64,000 nucleotides of DNA from assembly GCF_013408295.1 (NCBI RefSeq), contig NZ_JACBYQ010000001.1, forward strand, positions 930,001 to 994,000, read 5' to 3'. Under the pieces are notes generated by a model that was not told where the DNA came from, made no database searches, and saw nothing but the letters and a program-made list of their open reading frames with translations. Within the stretch, counting starts at the first letter, position 1; every line of letters begins with the position of its first letter. The position numbers and the translations under genes are program-made. Shown piece after piece: positions 56,724-64,000 of the stretch. The stretch comes from Psychromicrobium silvestre. Lineage in GTDB: Bacteria > Actinomycetota > Actinomycetes > Actinomycetales > Micrococcaceae.

Positions 56724-57650
56724 ATGAGCACGCTGAGTATTCTGCACCTAACGGACACTCATCTCTTGGCCAAGGGACTGCACTCGTCGGTAGTGGATCC
56801 CGGCGAAGCCCTGCTGCGCGCGCTGCGAAGTCTGGTGCCGGTGGACGCCCTGGATCTGCTCGTGATCTCCGGAGATATCTCCGATGACGGCAGCTTGGAA
56901 TCCTACCGCCGGGTGCAGGAGCTGGCCTCTGACTACGCCGCCCATCGCGGCGCCCAGGTGCTTTACGCGATGGGCAATCACGATAACCGGCCGGGTTTCT
57001 GGGCAGTTCTGGGCAATGGCCATCCGGGAGCATTAAGCGAGCCCGACGGCGGCCAGTTACCTGTCTATGGCAGCAGCAGGATAGGAGGTTTCCGGCTGCT
57101 CACTCTGGATACTTCGATCCCCGGCCGGACCCACGGTTTCCTGGACGAAGGCCAATTGGATTGGCTGGCTGAGGAGCTCAGCAGTCCGGCCGAAGCAGGC
57201 ACTCTGCTCGTACTCCACCATCCACCCATCGAGCCGGTAACTCCCCTACACGACGGGATTGAATTGCAGAACCCGGAGGATCTGATGGAGGTGTTGCGGG
57301 GCAGCGATGTGCGGCTCATTCTCTCCGGCCACTATCACCACGCACTTGGTGATTCGCTGATACTCGGTGATCAACAAATTCCGGTTCTGGTGGCTCCGGG
57401 CGTGGTCAATGTCAATGATGTGCTCGCCCCGGAAGGTCACGAACGGGCCCTACGCACCAGCGGCGCGCAATTAGTCACCTTATTCGCCGCTCCCGCCTCC
57501 GCAGTGGCCGCCAGGGTTCGTCATTTGCCCTTGCAGCTCACCGAGGTGGAATCCGTTTTCGATTTTAGCCCCGAAGAGGTCGCTGAGATCTCTGGCCGGA
57601 TCGCCGCCCAGCCCGGTGAGCTCGAAGTAGATCTTGGCTCCGATGTCTGA
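56724..57650 (+). CDS. metallophosphoesterase (CpdA-like 3',5'-cyclic nucleotide phosphodiesterase type)
   Basis: A 308-residue calcineurin-type phosphoesterase. All metal-ligand blocks are present: LTDTHLLAKG, VISGDISDDG, AMGNHDNRPGF, LVLHHPPIEP and LILSGHYHHA. The order and spacing match class III cyclic-AMP phosphodiesterases (CpdA), although substrate specificity is not proven by sequence. It overlaps the DUF1684 gene by eight bases. Confidence 0.85.
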   Translation: MSTLSILHLTDTHLLAKGLHSSVVDPGEALLRALRSLVPVDALDLLVISGDISDDGSLESYRRVQELASDYAAHRGAQVLYAMGNHDNRPGFWAVLGNGHPGALSEPDGGQLPVYGSSRIGGFRLLTLDTSIPGRTHGFLDEGQLDWLAEELSSPAEAGTLLVLHHPPIEPVTPLHDGIELQNPEDLMEVLRGSDVRLILSGHYHHALGDSLILGDQQIPVLVAPGVVNVNDVLAPEGHERALRTSGAQLVTLFAAPASAVAARVRHLPLQLTEVESVFDFSPEEVAEISGRIAAQPGELEVDLGSDV

Positions 57651-58284
57651 GCGGGCATCGGCTCAGAACGCCGTGGAGGTTGCCGACTGGCGGCTGCGCA
57701 CCTTTGAGCTCTACGCCGAGGTGCGTACCCGCTACGAGCAGGATCCGCAGGCCGCGCATAGTTTCTGGATTGCGGAACGCAATCGACTTTTCGCGGAGCA
57801 TCCAGCCTCCGCGCTCTCTGCGGCTGCCAAATCGTCCTTCACCGGGCTCAATATCGCGAGCTACGATCCGGCGTACCGCTTTCAGGCCAGCCCAACGGCC
57901 GAGCGACGAGGCGAGACCTACCGAGTGCAGACCGGAACGGACGGGGTGGTTGAGTTCGAATGCCTGGGCACCTTGGACCTTCCCACTCTCGGTAGTTTGG
58001 CGCTCTGGCGGCATCAAGGTTACGGCGGAGGGATCTTCTTGCCTTTCCGGGATTCCGGTGCAGGCAAGGCTGGTGGCAGCTACGGCGGAGGCCGTTATCT
58101 CTTGGACAGCATCAAGGGTTCCTTGCTCGGGTACACCGAGGAAGAGGAACCACGCTTGGTGATTGATTTCAATTTCGCCTATAACCCCTCCTGCGCCTAT
58201 GACGAATCCTGGGCCTGCCCACTACCGGGACCTGCCAATCGATTGAGTGTGGAAGTACCCGTGGGTGAACTCACAGCGCTCTAA
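57643..58284 (+). CDS. DUF1684 domain-containing protein
   Basis: A 213-residue cytoplasmic protein of the DUF1684 family with the signature C-terminal block FNFAYNPSCAYDESWACPLP and the upstream GGGRYLLDSIKG. The start at 57643 overlaps the phosphoesterase stop, so the two are co-translated. Its function is unknown. Confidence 0.85.
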   Translation: MSERASAQNAVEVADWRLRTFELYAEVRTRYEQDPQAAHSFWIAERNRLFAEHPASALSAAAKSSFTGLNIASYDPAYRFQASPTAERRGETYRVQTGTDGVVEFECLGTLDLPTLGSLALWRHQGYGGGIFLPFRDSGAGKAGGSYGGGRYLLDSIKGSLLGYTEEEEPRLVIDFNFAYNPSCAYDESWACPLPGPANRLSVEVPVGELTAL

Positions 58285-58300
58285 GGGCTGATATTTGGTC

Positions 58301-58323
58301 CTGACACGGGAAAGTGTCAGAGT
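58301..58323 (+). terminator. hairpin between the DUF1684 and GtrA genes
   Basis: CTGACAC and GTGTCAG pair around six bases and are followed by a short AGTTT. Possibly a terminator of the phosphoesterase-DUF1684 pair; the next start follows 13 bases later. Confidence 0.5.
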
Positions 58324-58332
58324 TTAAGAGTT

Positions 58333-58827
58333 ATGAGCAAAACAGCCACCGAACCGCTAAGGCTTCGGCAACCCCGCCCAGCTGCCCTGCAGCGGACACC
58401 GGCAAACGGACTGTGGCGGCAAATCGGCAGCTTCTTAGTGGTAGGCGCGATTTGTACGGTGGCCTCGCTCGCTATCTTCGCGGCACTTCGACCGTTCGCC
58501 GGAACCCAGTGGGCCAATCTAGTGGCTCTAGTGCTCACCTCGATCCTGAACACCGAACTCAATCGCCGGCATAGCTGGGGTATTCAGGACCGCAAGCACT
58601 GGTGGACGGATCATCGACGCGGGCTGTGGGTCATGTTGCTGGCGCTCGCCTTGACGAGTTCAAGCCTGTGGTTGCTGCACGCCATCACCCCCGACCCCTC
58701 GGTCTTTGAGGACGTGGTGACCATTACGATCGCCAATGTACTGGCTGCAGCAACCAGATTCCTGCTACTGCGCTACTGGATCTTCCGCCGGGTTCGTCAG
58801 CAAGAATCCGAGGTCCTGGTGCCCTGA
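58333..58827 (+). CDS. GtrA family membrane protein
   Basis: A 164-residue protein with four hydrophobic helices and the GtrA blocks GSFLVVGAICTVASLAIF and LTSILNTELNRRHSWGI. GtrA proteins take part in lipid-linked sugar transfer in surface polysaccharide modification. No GtrB-type glycosyltransferase is nearby. The N-terminal 30 residues are polar and basic. Confidence 0.9.
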   Translation: MSKTATEPLRLRQPRPAALQRTPANGLWRQIGSFLVVGAICTVASLAIFAALRPFAGTQWANLVALVLTSILNTELNRRHSWGIQDRKHWWTDHRRGLWVMLLALALTSSSLWLLHAITPDPSVFEDVVTITIANVLAAATRFLLLRYWIFRRVRQQESEVLVP

Positions 58828-58860
58828 AGGCCGCTTCCGGGTAGCTTGGATCTTGTGCTT

Positions 58861-60018
58861 CTAACGCCCGTAGCGGGCCAGGCCCTCCACCGCGCGGGCT
58901 AGCGCCCCAACGGCATCGTTCAGCTCCTGCTCGGTTATCGAGCTGGTGAAACTGAACCGGACGGCCGTCTGGGCCAGTTCTTCCGGAAGACCGATGGCAA
59001 GTAACACCGCGGAAGGATCGGCCGAACCCGCAGCGCAGGCAGAACCAGATGAACAAAGCACCGATTGTCGCTCCAATTCCAAGAGCACAGACTCACCGTG
59101 GGTTTCTGGGAAGCAGAAGGAAGCGTTCGAGGGTAGCCGAGTTGCCCCGGATGCGCCGGTCAGTTGAGCGCTAGGAACCCTGCTCAGTACAGTTGAAATG
59201 AACTTGTCACGCAGCGCCGAAACCCTCGCGAACGCCTCGGCGCGCTCCGCTTCGGCCAGTTTGATCGCCGTCGCCATCGCTACCGCAAAGGCCACATTTT
59301 CGGTTCCGGAGCGCAGGCCACCCTGTTGCCCTCCGCCATGAATCACCGGTTCGACAATGGTCTGCGAGCGCAGGATCAATGCCCCGATCCCTTTGGGGGC
59401 ACCGAATTTGTGCCCGGAAAGGCTCAGCGCCTCAAGACCTAGTTCGGTAATATCGAGGTTGAGCCAGCCCGAGGCTTGCACGCCGTCGCTGTGCAACGGG
59501 ATTCGATGCTCCCGGGTGAGCGCCGCCAATTCGGAGAGCGCTTGAATGGTCCCGATCTCGTTATTGGCATACATTACGCTGGCCACCGCCACCCGGGGGC
59601 CTAGTAACGCTGCGAAGGCTTCATGGTCCAGCTGTCCTTCACCATCAACCGGGACAAGGTCCAACTCAAAGCCGTGCCAGCGAACCAAATATTCGGCGGA
59701 CTCGCGGACCGCAGGATGCTCAATGGCGCTCAGCAGAATCCTGTTTCGCTCCGGCCTAGCCTGCCGACGAGCCAAGGCAATGCCCTTGATGGCCAGGTTG
59801 TCCGCTTCGGTGCCCCCGGAGGTAAAGACCACCTCTCCCGGCCTGCAATGCACCACCTCGGCAACAGAAGCCCTGGCCGCCGCCAAGGCTTGGGCGGCCT
59901 GCTCCCCCAAACCGTGATGGCTGGAGGGGTTACCGAAGGAACCGGTCAGATAGGGGAACATCGCCTCGATGGCTTCTCTCCGGACCGGTGAGGTCGCAGC
60001 GGCATCGAGAAAGATCAC
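58861..60018 (-). CDS. cysteine desulfurase (NifS/IscS-like) of the nad operon
   Basis: A 385-residue PLP enzyme releasing sulfur from cysteine. The PLP lysine lies in LSGHKFGAPKGIGALIL and the persulfide Cys in VLCSSGSACAAGSADPS. It overlaps nadC by 4 bases as the last gene of the nadA-nadB-nadC operon, where it probably supplies the iron-sulfur cluster of NadA, as NifS-type proteins do in Bacillus nad loci. Confidence 0.92.
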   Translation of the reverse strand: MIFLDAAATSPVRREAIEAMFPYLTGSFGNPSSHHGLGEQAAQALAAARASVAEVVHCRPGEVVFTSGGTEADNLAIKGIALARRQARPERNRILLSAIEHPAVRESAEYLVRWHGFELDLVPVDGEGQLDHEAFAALLGPRVAVASVMYANNEIGTIQALSELAALTREHRIPLHSDGVQASGWLNLDITELGLEALSLSGHKFGAPKGIGALILRSQTIVEPVIHGGGQQGGLRSGTENVAFAVAMATAIKLAEAERAEAFARVSALRDKFISTVLSRVPSAQLTGASGATRLPSNASFCFPETHGESVLLELERQSVLCSSGSACAAGSADPSAVLLAIGLPEELAQTAVRFSFTSSITEQELNDAVGALARAVEGLARYGR

Positions 60019-60896
60019 CCTAACTCACTACTCAGTTGCACATCCAAGCCCAGGTCCAGAGCCCGCACCGAATGCGTCAGCGCGCCAACCGAAATAATAT
60101 CCACCCCGGTGCCTGCGATCTCCGCGATAGTTCCTAACCGGACGTTCCCACTGGCCTCGACCAGCGCGCGACCGGCGATCAAAGCAACACCCTCGCGGAG
60201 TTCCTGCAGCCCAAAATTGTCCAGCATAATGGTATCCACCCCAGCGGCCAGCACCGCTTCAATCTGTTCAATCCGGTCCACCTCCACCTCAATATGGGTG
60301 GTGTGCGAAACTCTGGATCGCAGCGAGGACAGCGCTTCGGTGAGTTTTTTCGGGTCCCCACCGCTCAGCACGGCTAGATGGTTGTCCTTTGCCATCACCG
60401 CATCCGAAAGGCTGTAGCGGTGGTTATGCCCACCCCCGCAGCGCACCGCGAAGCGTTCCAAAGCCCTTAGACCCGGAGTGGTTTTCCGAGTATCCGCCAC
60501 TCTGGCCTTGCTACCGGCGACGGCGGCAACATACTGCGCGGTCAGGCTCGCCACCCCACTCATCCGCTGCAAGAGGTTGAGCCCTACTCGTTCCGCGGTC
60601 AGCACCGACCTGGCCGGACCACTGACCAGGGCCAGTTGCGCCCCTGCGGGGAACCGCTCGCCGTCGGAATACTCCCATTCGACCCGGATCGAGGGATCGG
60701 TGAGGTGCATGGCGGCGTCAAAGACCTTGCTGCCGCTGAGCACTCCTTCCTCCCTGGCGGCCAAGCTCGCGTTGGCTTGTGCCGCTTCCGGAATCAGGAG
60801 CTGCGAGGTCAGATCGCCAAAGGGCGCATCTTCATCGAGCGCGGCCAGCACCACGGTCTCGATCTGGCGGGCGCTTAAAGGAAGGATCTCGTTCAT
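60015..60896 (-). CDS. nadC: nicotinate-nucleotide pyrophosphorylase (quinolinate phosphoribosyltransferase)
   Basis: Converts quinolinate and PRPP to nicotinate mononucleotide. The 293-residue protein has AREEGVLSGSKVFDAAM, LNLLQRMSGVASLTAQYV, ADTRKTTPGLRALERFAVRC with GGGHNHR following, and a C-terminal TPVD-like barrel end (GVDIISVGALTHSV). The ATG at 60896 overlaps the nadB stop; the longer frame upstream is a shadow. Confidence 0.95.
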   Translation of the reverse strand: MNEILPLSARQIETVVLAALDEDAPFGDLTSQLLIPEAAQANASLAAREEGVLSGSKVFDAAMHLTDPSIRVEWEYSDGERFPAGAQLALVSGPARSVLTAERVGLNLLQRMSGVASLTAQYVAAVAGSKARVADTRKTTPGLRALERFAVRCGGGHNHRYSLSDAVMAKDNHLAVLSGGDPKKLTEALSSLRSRVSHTTHIEVEVDRIEQIEAVLAAGVDTIMLDNFGLQELREGVALIAGRALVEASGNVRLGTIAEIAGTGVDIISVGALTHSVRALDLGLDVQLSSELG

Positions 60897-62518
60897 TGGG
60901 TGGCCTCTCGCCGGGAGGTTCCCGGGTAGTCGGTAGCGGCTAGGTTGACGATGCTGCCGGCTGCGCTGCTCTGCGCCGTAAGCGGTTCGGGATAGTCGGA
61001 ACGCCAGTGTGCCCCCACCGAACCTCGATGGCTGGCCGCCGCGCTGACCAGTAGCTGTGCTGCCGTGAGCAATTGCGCCGTCTGCGGATCGTCGGAATAC
61101 CATTGCGCCAGCTGCTTGGCCGCTAGCTCCAGCCCAGGCGCATCTCGCACCACTCCAGCCTGAGCCATCATCAGCTCGGAGAGTTCCTCGCGCTCAACCT
61201 GCTGTTCACCCTGGCGAAGCCGGAGCCCCTCGGCCGGGAAACTTGGCCAGCCCGCGGCCTCTTCCCCAGCCTCTTCCCCCGTCTCGGATTGGATTGCGGT
61301 TTGGATCGCGGTAGCTGCACGGGCAGCAAAGACCGCCGCTTCGAGTAGCGAATTCGAGGCCAGCCGGTTGGCTCCGTGTGCCCCGGTGCAAGCCACCTCA
61401 CCCACCGCGTAAAGACCGGGCACCGAACTCCGGCCCAATAAATCGGTGGCCACCCCACCCATCCAGTAGTGGGCTCCGGGCATCACCGGCAGCGGCTCGC
61501 GCTCCCACTCCCAACCCCTCGCCCGCAACTGCGCATCGATGCCGGGAAATCTGCGGGACAAGAACCCGGGGCCATCCTTGCTGGCAATTCCGGTGGCGTC
61601 GAGGAAGACCTTGCCACCTCCTGCCAACTCGCGGGCAATACCGCGGGAGACCACATCCCTCGGTGCCAGCTCGGCGTCGGGGTGCACCGCCGTCATAAAC
61701 CGCTCACCGCGTTCATTGCGCAGCAGCGCGCCCTCGCCGCGCACCGCCTCAGAGATCATAAAGGGCTCCGGGTCATCAAGCAGGGTTGGGTGAAATTGGT
61801 AATATTCCAGGTCCCGTAGCACCGCTCCGGCTTGCCAGGCGGCTGCCAGGCCATCGGCGGTGGCTCCGGAGGGGTTGGTGGTGTGAGCATAAATCTGGCC
61901 GCCTCCCCCGGTGGCCAGTACGACGGCGTCAGCCCCTAAATTCTCCACCTCGCCCGCGGCGGTACGCAAGGCCGCACCCGTGACGGTGCCGGATTCGGTG
62001 AGCAGCCTGAGCAGCGTGGTGTTTTCCCGAAGCTCCAAGTGCCCGATAGTGGCGACCGAGCGAACGAGCTCGACCAACGCCTCGATAATTCCGGCTCCGG
62101 TGCTGTCCCCACCGCTGTGCAGGATGCGGGGAAAACTGTGTGCCGCTTCTAGGCCAAGGGCCCAATACCCGTCCGCCGTGACATCGAAACTGACACCGCG
62201 GCTGGTCAGCGCGTTGACTACCTCGTAGGCGGCCGAACACATCTGCTGCACGGCCAAACGGTTATTGAGCATCGCTCCGGCGATCAGGGTGTCCTGGACA
62301 TGGGCCGGTACAGAATCTCCAGCGCTACGTCGAGCGCGCTTTGATTGTTCCGGCAGCACCGCGGCAATGCCGCCCTGGGCATAACGGGAATTACTCTCCC
62401 CCAACTCGGCTTTGCTCACCAGGGTTACTTCAACGGCTTTCGATTCGGCGAGCTGTAGGGCAGCGGTTAGCCCAGCCAAGCCGCTGCCGATCACCAAGAC
62501 CCGCCTCGGCGTTCTCAT
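60893..62518 (-). CDS. nadB: L-aspartate oxidase
   Basis: A 541-residue flavoenzyme oxidising aspartate to iminoaspartate, the first step of NAD synthesis. FAD motif VLVIGSGLAGLTAALQLAE at the N-terminus, SRYAQGGIAAVL, LATGGGGQIYAHTTNPSGAT and the succinate dehydrogenase-like block ANRLASNSLLEAAVFA are all present. Overlaps nadA and nadC by 4 bases on each side. Confidence 0.96.
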   Translation of the reverse strand: MRTPRRVLVIGSGLAGLTAALQLAESKAVEVTLVSKAELGESNSRYAQGGIAAVLPEQSKRARRSAGDSVPAHVQDTLIAGAMLNNRLAVQQMCSAAYEVVNALTSRGVSFDVTADGYWALGLEAAHSFPRILHSGGDSTGAGIIEALVELVRSVATIGHLELRENTTLLRLLTESGTVTGAALRTAAGEVENLGADAVVLATGGGGQIYAHTTNPSGATADGLAAAWQAGAVLRDLEYYQFHPTLLDDPEPFMISEAVRGEGALLRNERGERFMTAVHPDAELAPRDVVSRGIARELAGGGKVFLDATGIASKDGPGFLSRRFPGIDAQLRARGWEWEREPLPVMPGAHYWMGGVATDLLGRSSVPGLYAVGEVACTGAHGANRLASNSLLEAAVFAARAATAIQTAIQSETGEEAGEEAAGWPSFPAEGLRLRQGEQQVEREELSELMMAQAGVVRDAPGLELAAKQLAQWYSDDPQTAQLLTAAQLLVSAAASHRGSVGAHWRSDYPEPLTAQSSAAGSIVNLAATDYPGTSRREATQ

Positions 62519-63807
62519 GGGCGGGCCGCAAGCATCCGTTCAAGGGCCACCCGTGCGGGAACCGCGGTGCTCTCCGGCACAGAGATCTGATTCTGCACGG
62601 TTCCTTCGACCAGAGATTCCAGCACCCAGGCCAGGTATCCCGGATGGATTCGATACATCGTGGAGCAGGGGCAAATGACCGGGTCTAGGCAGAAGATCGT
62701 GTGCTGCGGATACTCCGCGGCGAGTCGATTGACCAGGTTAATCTCGGTGCCAATGGCAAAGGTGCTACCCGCAGGGGCCGCTTGAATCGCCTTCACAATG
62801 TAATCGGTGGAGCCAGACTCGTCCGCGGCGTCGACCACCGGCATCGGGCACTCCGGATGGACGATCACCCGGACACCCTGATGGTTAAGCCGAGCTTGTT
62901 CGATCTGCGCCACCGTGAATCGACGGTGCACTGAGCAGAAGCCGTGCCACAGAATTACGCGAGCGTCCTGGAGAGTCTTTTCATCGGTGCCGCCCCAGGG
63001 CTTACGGGGCGACCACATCGGCATCTGCTCCAGCGGCACCCCCATCGCCTTCGCGGTGTTGCGACCCAAGTGCTGATCGGGGAAGAAGAGCACCCGACGC
63101 CCTCTTTGGAAGGCCCATTGCAGCACGGTCTTGGCGTTCGATGAGGTGCAAACGATGCCACCATGCTCACCACAGAAACCCTTGAGCGCGGCAGAGGAAT
63201 TCATATAGGTCACCGGAATCACCGGAACCTTGCCTTCCGCATCTGTAGCTGTCAGATCGCCGTAGACCTCCTCCAATTGCGCCCAGCAAGCTTCAACCGA
63301 TTCGATATCGGCCATATCGGCCATCGAGCAGCCGGCCGCCAGATTCGGCAGAATTACGGCTTGTTCGGGGGTGGAAAGCATATCTGCAGTCTCAGCCATG
63401 AAATGGACCCCGCAGAAGACGATGGCCTCGGCATCCTGCTTTGCCTTGGCCGCATTAGCGAGTTGGAAGGAGTCACCAACAAAGTCGGCGTATTTGATCA
63501 CCTCATCGCGTTGGTAGAAATGTCCGAGGATCACCACTTTGTCCCCGAGAGTAGCTTTAGCTGCCATGATTCGTGCGTCCAGTTCCGCGTCCGAGGCGTC
63601 CTTGTACTCTGGCGGGATCTGGCCTTGCACCGGGGTGGTTGCAGGTGCCACGTCCTCCAACGACGCACCCGGACCATAGCTGGGAACTCCTTGAAGCGCG
63701 GCATCTAAGTCAAATTCCCACGGCCCTTGGGCCAGATCGGTGCCACAGGTAGACGTGGATGAGTCGCCTCGGACGGAGAGCTGGATGGCGGTATTGACTG
63801 AACTCAC
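62515..63807 (-). CDS. nadA: quinolinate synthase
   Basis: A 430-residue iron-sulfur enzyme condensing iminoaspartate with DHAP. Candidate cluster cysteines lie in IVFCGVHFMAETADML, NLAAGCSMADM and DPVICPCSTMYRIHPGYLAW. The GTG at 63807 has a good AAGGGG site five bases upstream. First gene of the operon nadA-nadB-nadC-cysteine desulfurase; a palindromic element lies just upstream. Confidence 0.96.
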   Translation of the reverse strand: MSSVNTAIQLSVRGDSSTSTCGTDLAQGPWEFDLDAALQGVPSYGPGASLEDVAPATTPVQGQIPPEYKDASDAELDARIMAAKATLGDKVVILGHFYQRDEVIKYADFVGDSFQLANAAKAKQDAEAIVFCGVHFMAETADMLSTPEQAVILPNLAAGCSMADMADIESVEACWAQLEEVYGDLTATDAEGKVPVIPVTYMNSSAALKGFCGEHGGIVCTSSNAKTVLQWAFQRGRRVLFFPDQHLGRNTAKAMGVPLEQMPMWSPRKPWGGTDEKTLQDARVILWHGFCSVHRRFTVAQIEQARLNHQGVRVIVHPECPMPVVDAADESGSTDYIVKAIQAAPAGSTFAIGTEINLVNRLAAEYPQHTIFCLDPVICPCSTMYRIHPGYLAWVLESLVEGTVQNQISVPESTAVPARVALERMLAARP

Positions 63808-63822
63808 GGTATCCCCTTGAGA

Positions 63823-63833
63823 TAGTGCGACTA
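63823..63833. promoter_or_regulatory. possible NrtR operator upstream of nadA
   Basis: TAGT and ACTA-type half-sites (TAGTGCGACTA) are arranged around three bases, 16-26 bases before the nadA start and inside the short gap to nrtR. NrtR proteins repress nad genes; this site is a candidate by position and symmetry only. Confidence 0.4.
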
Positions 63834-63858
63834 GTGAGATGTTGCGTCTGGGTTGGTG

Positions 63859-64000
63859 CTAATTGAAGGTCTCGGTGTTCCCGGTGTATCGGTAAAGTCG
63901 GGGCGGACGGTGCTTTCCGCCTTGCAGGTACTCATCGGTTTCTTCGATGTCCACCGTCGCCTTGAGTTGACGACGGAAGTTCGCTGGATCGAGCTGCCTA
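63859..64000 (-). CDS. nrtR: NUDIX-type NAD regulator NrtR, C-terminal part (runs off the window)
   Basis: Only the last 46 codons are in the window, on the minus strand, ending at TAG (63859). The peptide reads QLDPANFRRQLK and later QGGKHRPPRLYRYTG, the form of the winged-helix C-terminus of NrtR (NUDIX-related transcriptional regulator of NAD metabolism). The gene lies directly upstream of nadA. The N-terminal NUDIX domain is outside the window, so the call rests on the tail and the context. Confidence 0.7.
   Translation of the reverse strand, partial: RQLDPANFRRQLKATVDIEETDEYLQGGKHRPPRLYRYTGNTETFN

Noticed and set aside
60897-61103. N-terminal extension of NadC
   Set aside because: It lies inside nadB in another frame; the ATG at 60896 overlaps the nadB stop.

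Overview
The window reads as chromosomal DNA of a Gram-positive actinobacterium, most likely a member of the Micrococcaceae (Arthrobacter / Renibacterium / Psychromicrobium type). Reasons: an ilvB-ilvN-ilvC operon with an attenuator leader, a nadA-nadB-nadC-cysteine desulfurase operon next to an NrtR-type regulator, LAxTG sorting signals (class E sortase type), WecB/processive GT2 exopolysaccharide genes, GTG/TTG starts, many 4-bp ATGA overlaps, and a moderately GC-rich composition. The species call is inference.

Layout. 1-2.8 kb: a three-gene overlapping cassette (small secreted-type helical protein, calpain-like cysteine protease, membrane protein) that looks like a type VII secretion effector locus. 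2.9-8.3 kb: metG, an ArsR-type regulator with an MFS exporter under a perfect palindrome, and serA. 8.4-14 kb: ilvC, ilvN, ilvB with a 15-residue Ile/Leu/Val-rich leader peptide and attenuator, then ilvD. 14.2 kb: tRNA-Lys(CTT). 14.7-21 kb: a recent tandem duplication of LAxTG-anchored surface proteins downstream of a 1290-residue secreted DUF4434-like protein. 22-31.5 kb: two paralogous regulatory modules, each a membrane-spanning ECF sigma factor fused to a zinc-binding anti-sigma-like domain and an extracellular domain, divergent from a roughly 250-residue protein of unknown function. Between them lie an AsnC-type regulator, a C-rich-loop structured RNA, a peptidase S51, a membrane protein and a methyltransferase. 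31.7-37.8 kb: a surface-assembly locus with a choice-of-anchor type surface protein, a 60-residue LASTG mini-protein, an exosortase-family protease/transpeptidase, a processive GT2, WecB, and a second DUF4434-like secreted protein. 38-47.9 kb: TetR, fatty acid beta-oxidation pair, Bcp, tRNA-Leu(TAG), a phosphotransferase-like protein, a lipoprotein SGNH hydrolase, an oligopeptide-type binding lipoprotein and Mqo. 48-54.3 kb: a large RND exporter, an MFS exporter and a flavin monooxygenase-MarR pair. 54.4-64 kb: transglutaminase-like protein, M20 peptidase, metallophosphoesterase-DUF1684, GtrA, and the NAD de novo operon with the 3' end of nrtR at the window edge.

The most interesting system is the 14.7-37.8 kb block. 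Two membrane-tethered ECF sigma modules flank or adjoin genes for secreted, sortase-anchored and exosortase-processed surface proteins and for a polysaccharide synthase. A shared promoter element (core CGCGTCA or GCGTCA) can be seen upstream of the second sigma gene, its partner, the choice-of-anchor gene and the giant DUF4434-like gene. This suggests one envelope-sensing regulon controlling surface protein display and exopolysaccharide; the link is inferred from sequence only. No transposase, phage gene or CRISPR array was seen.
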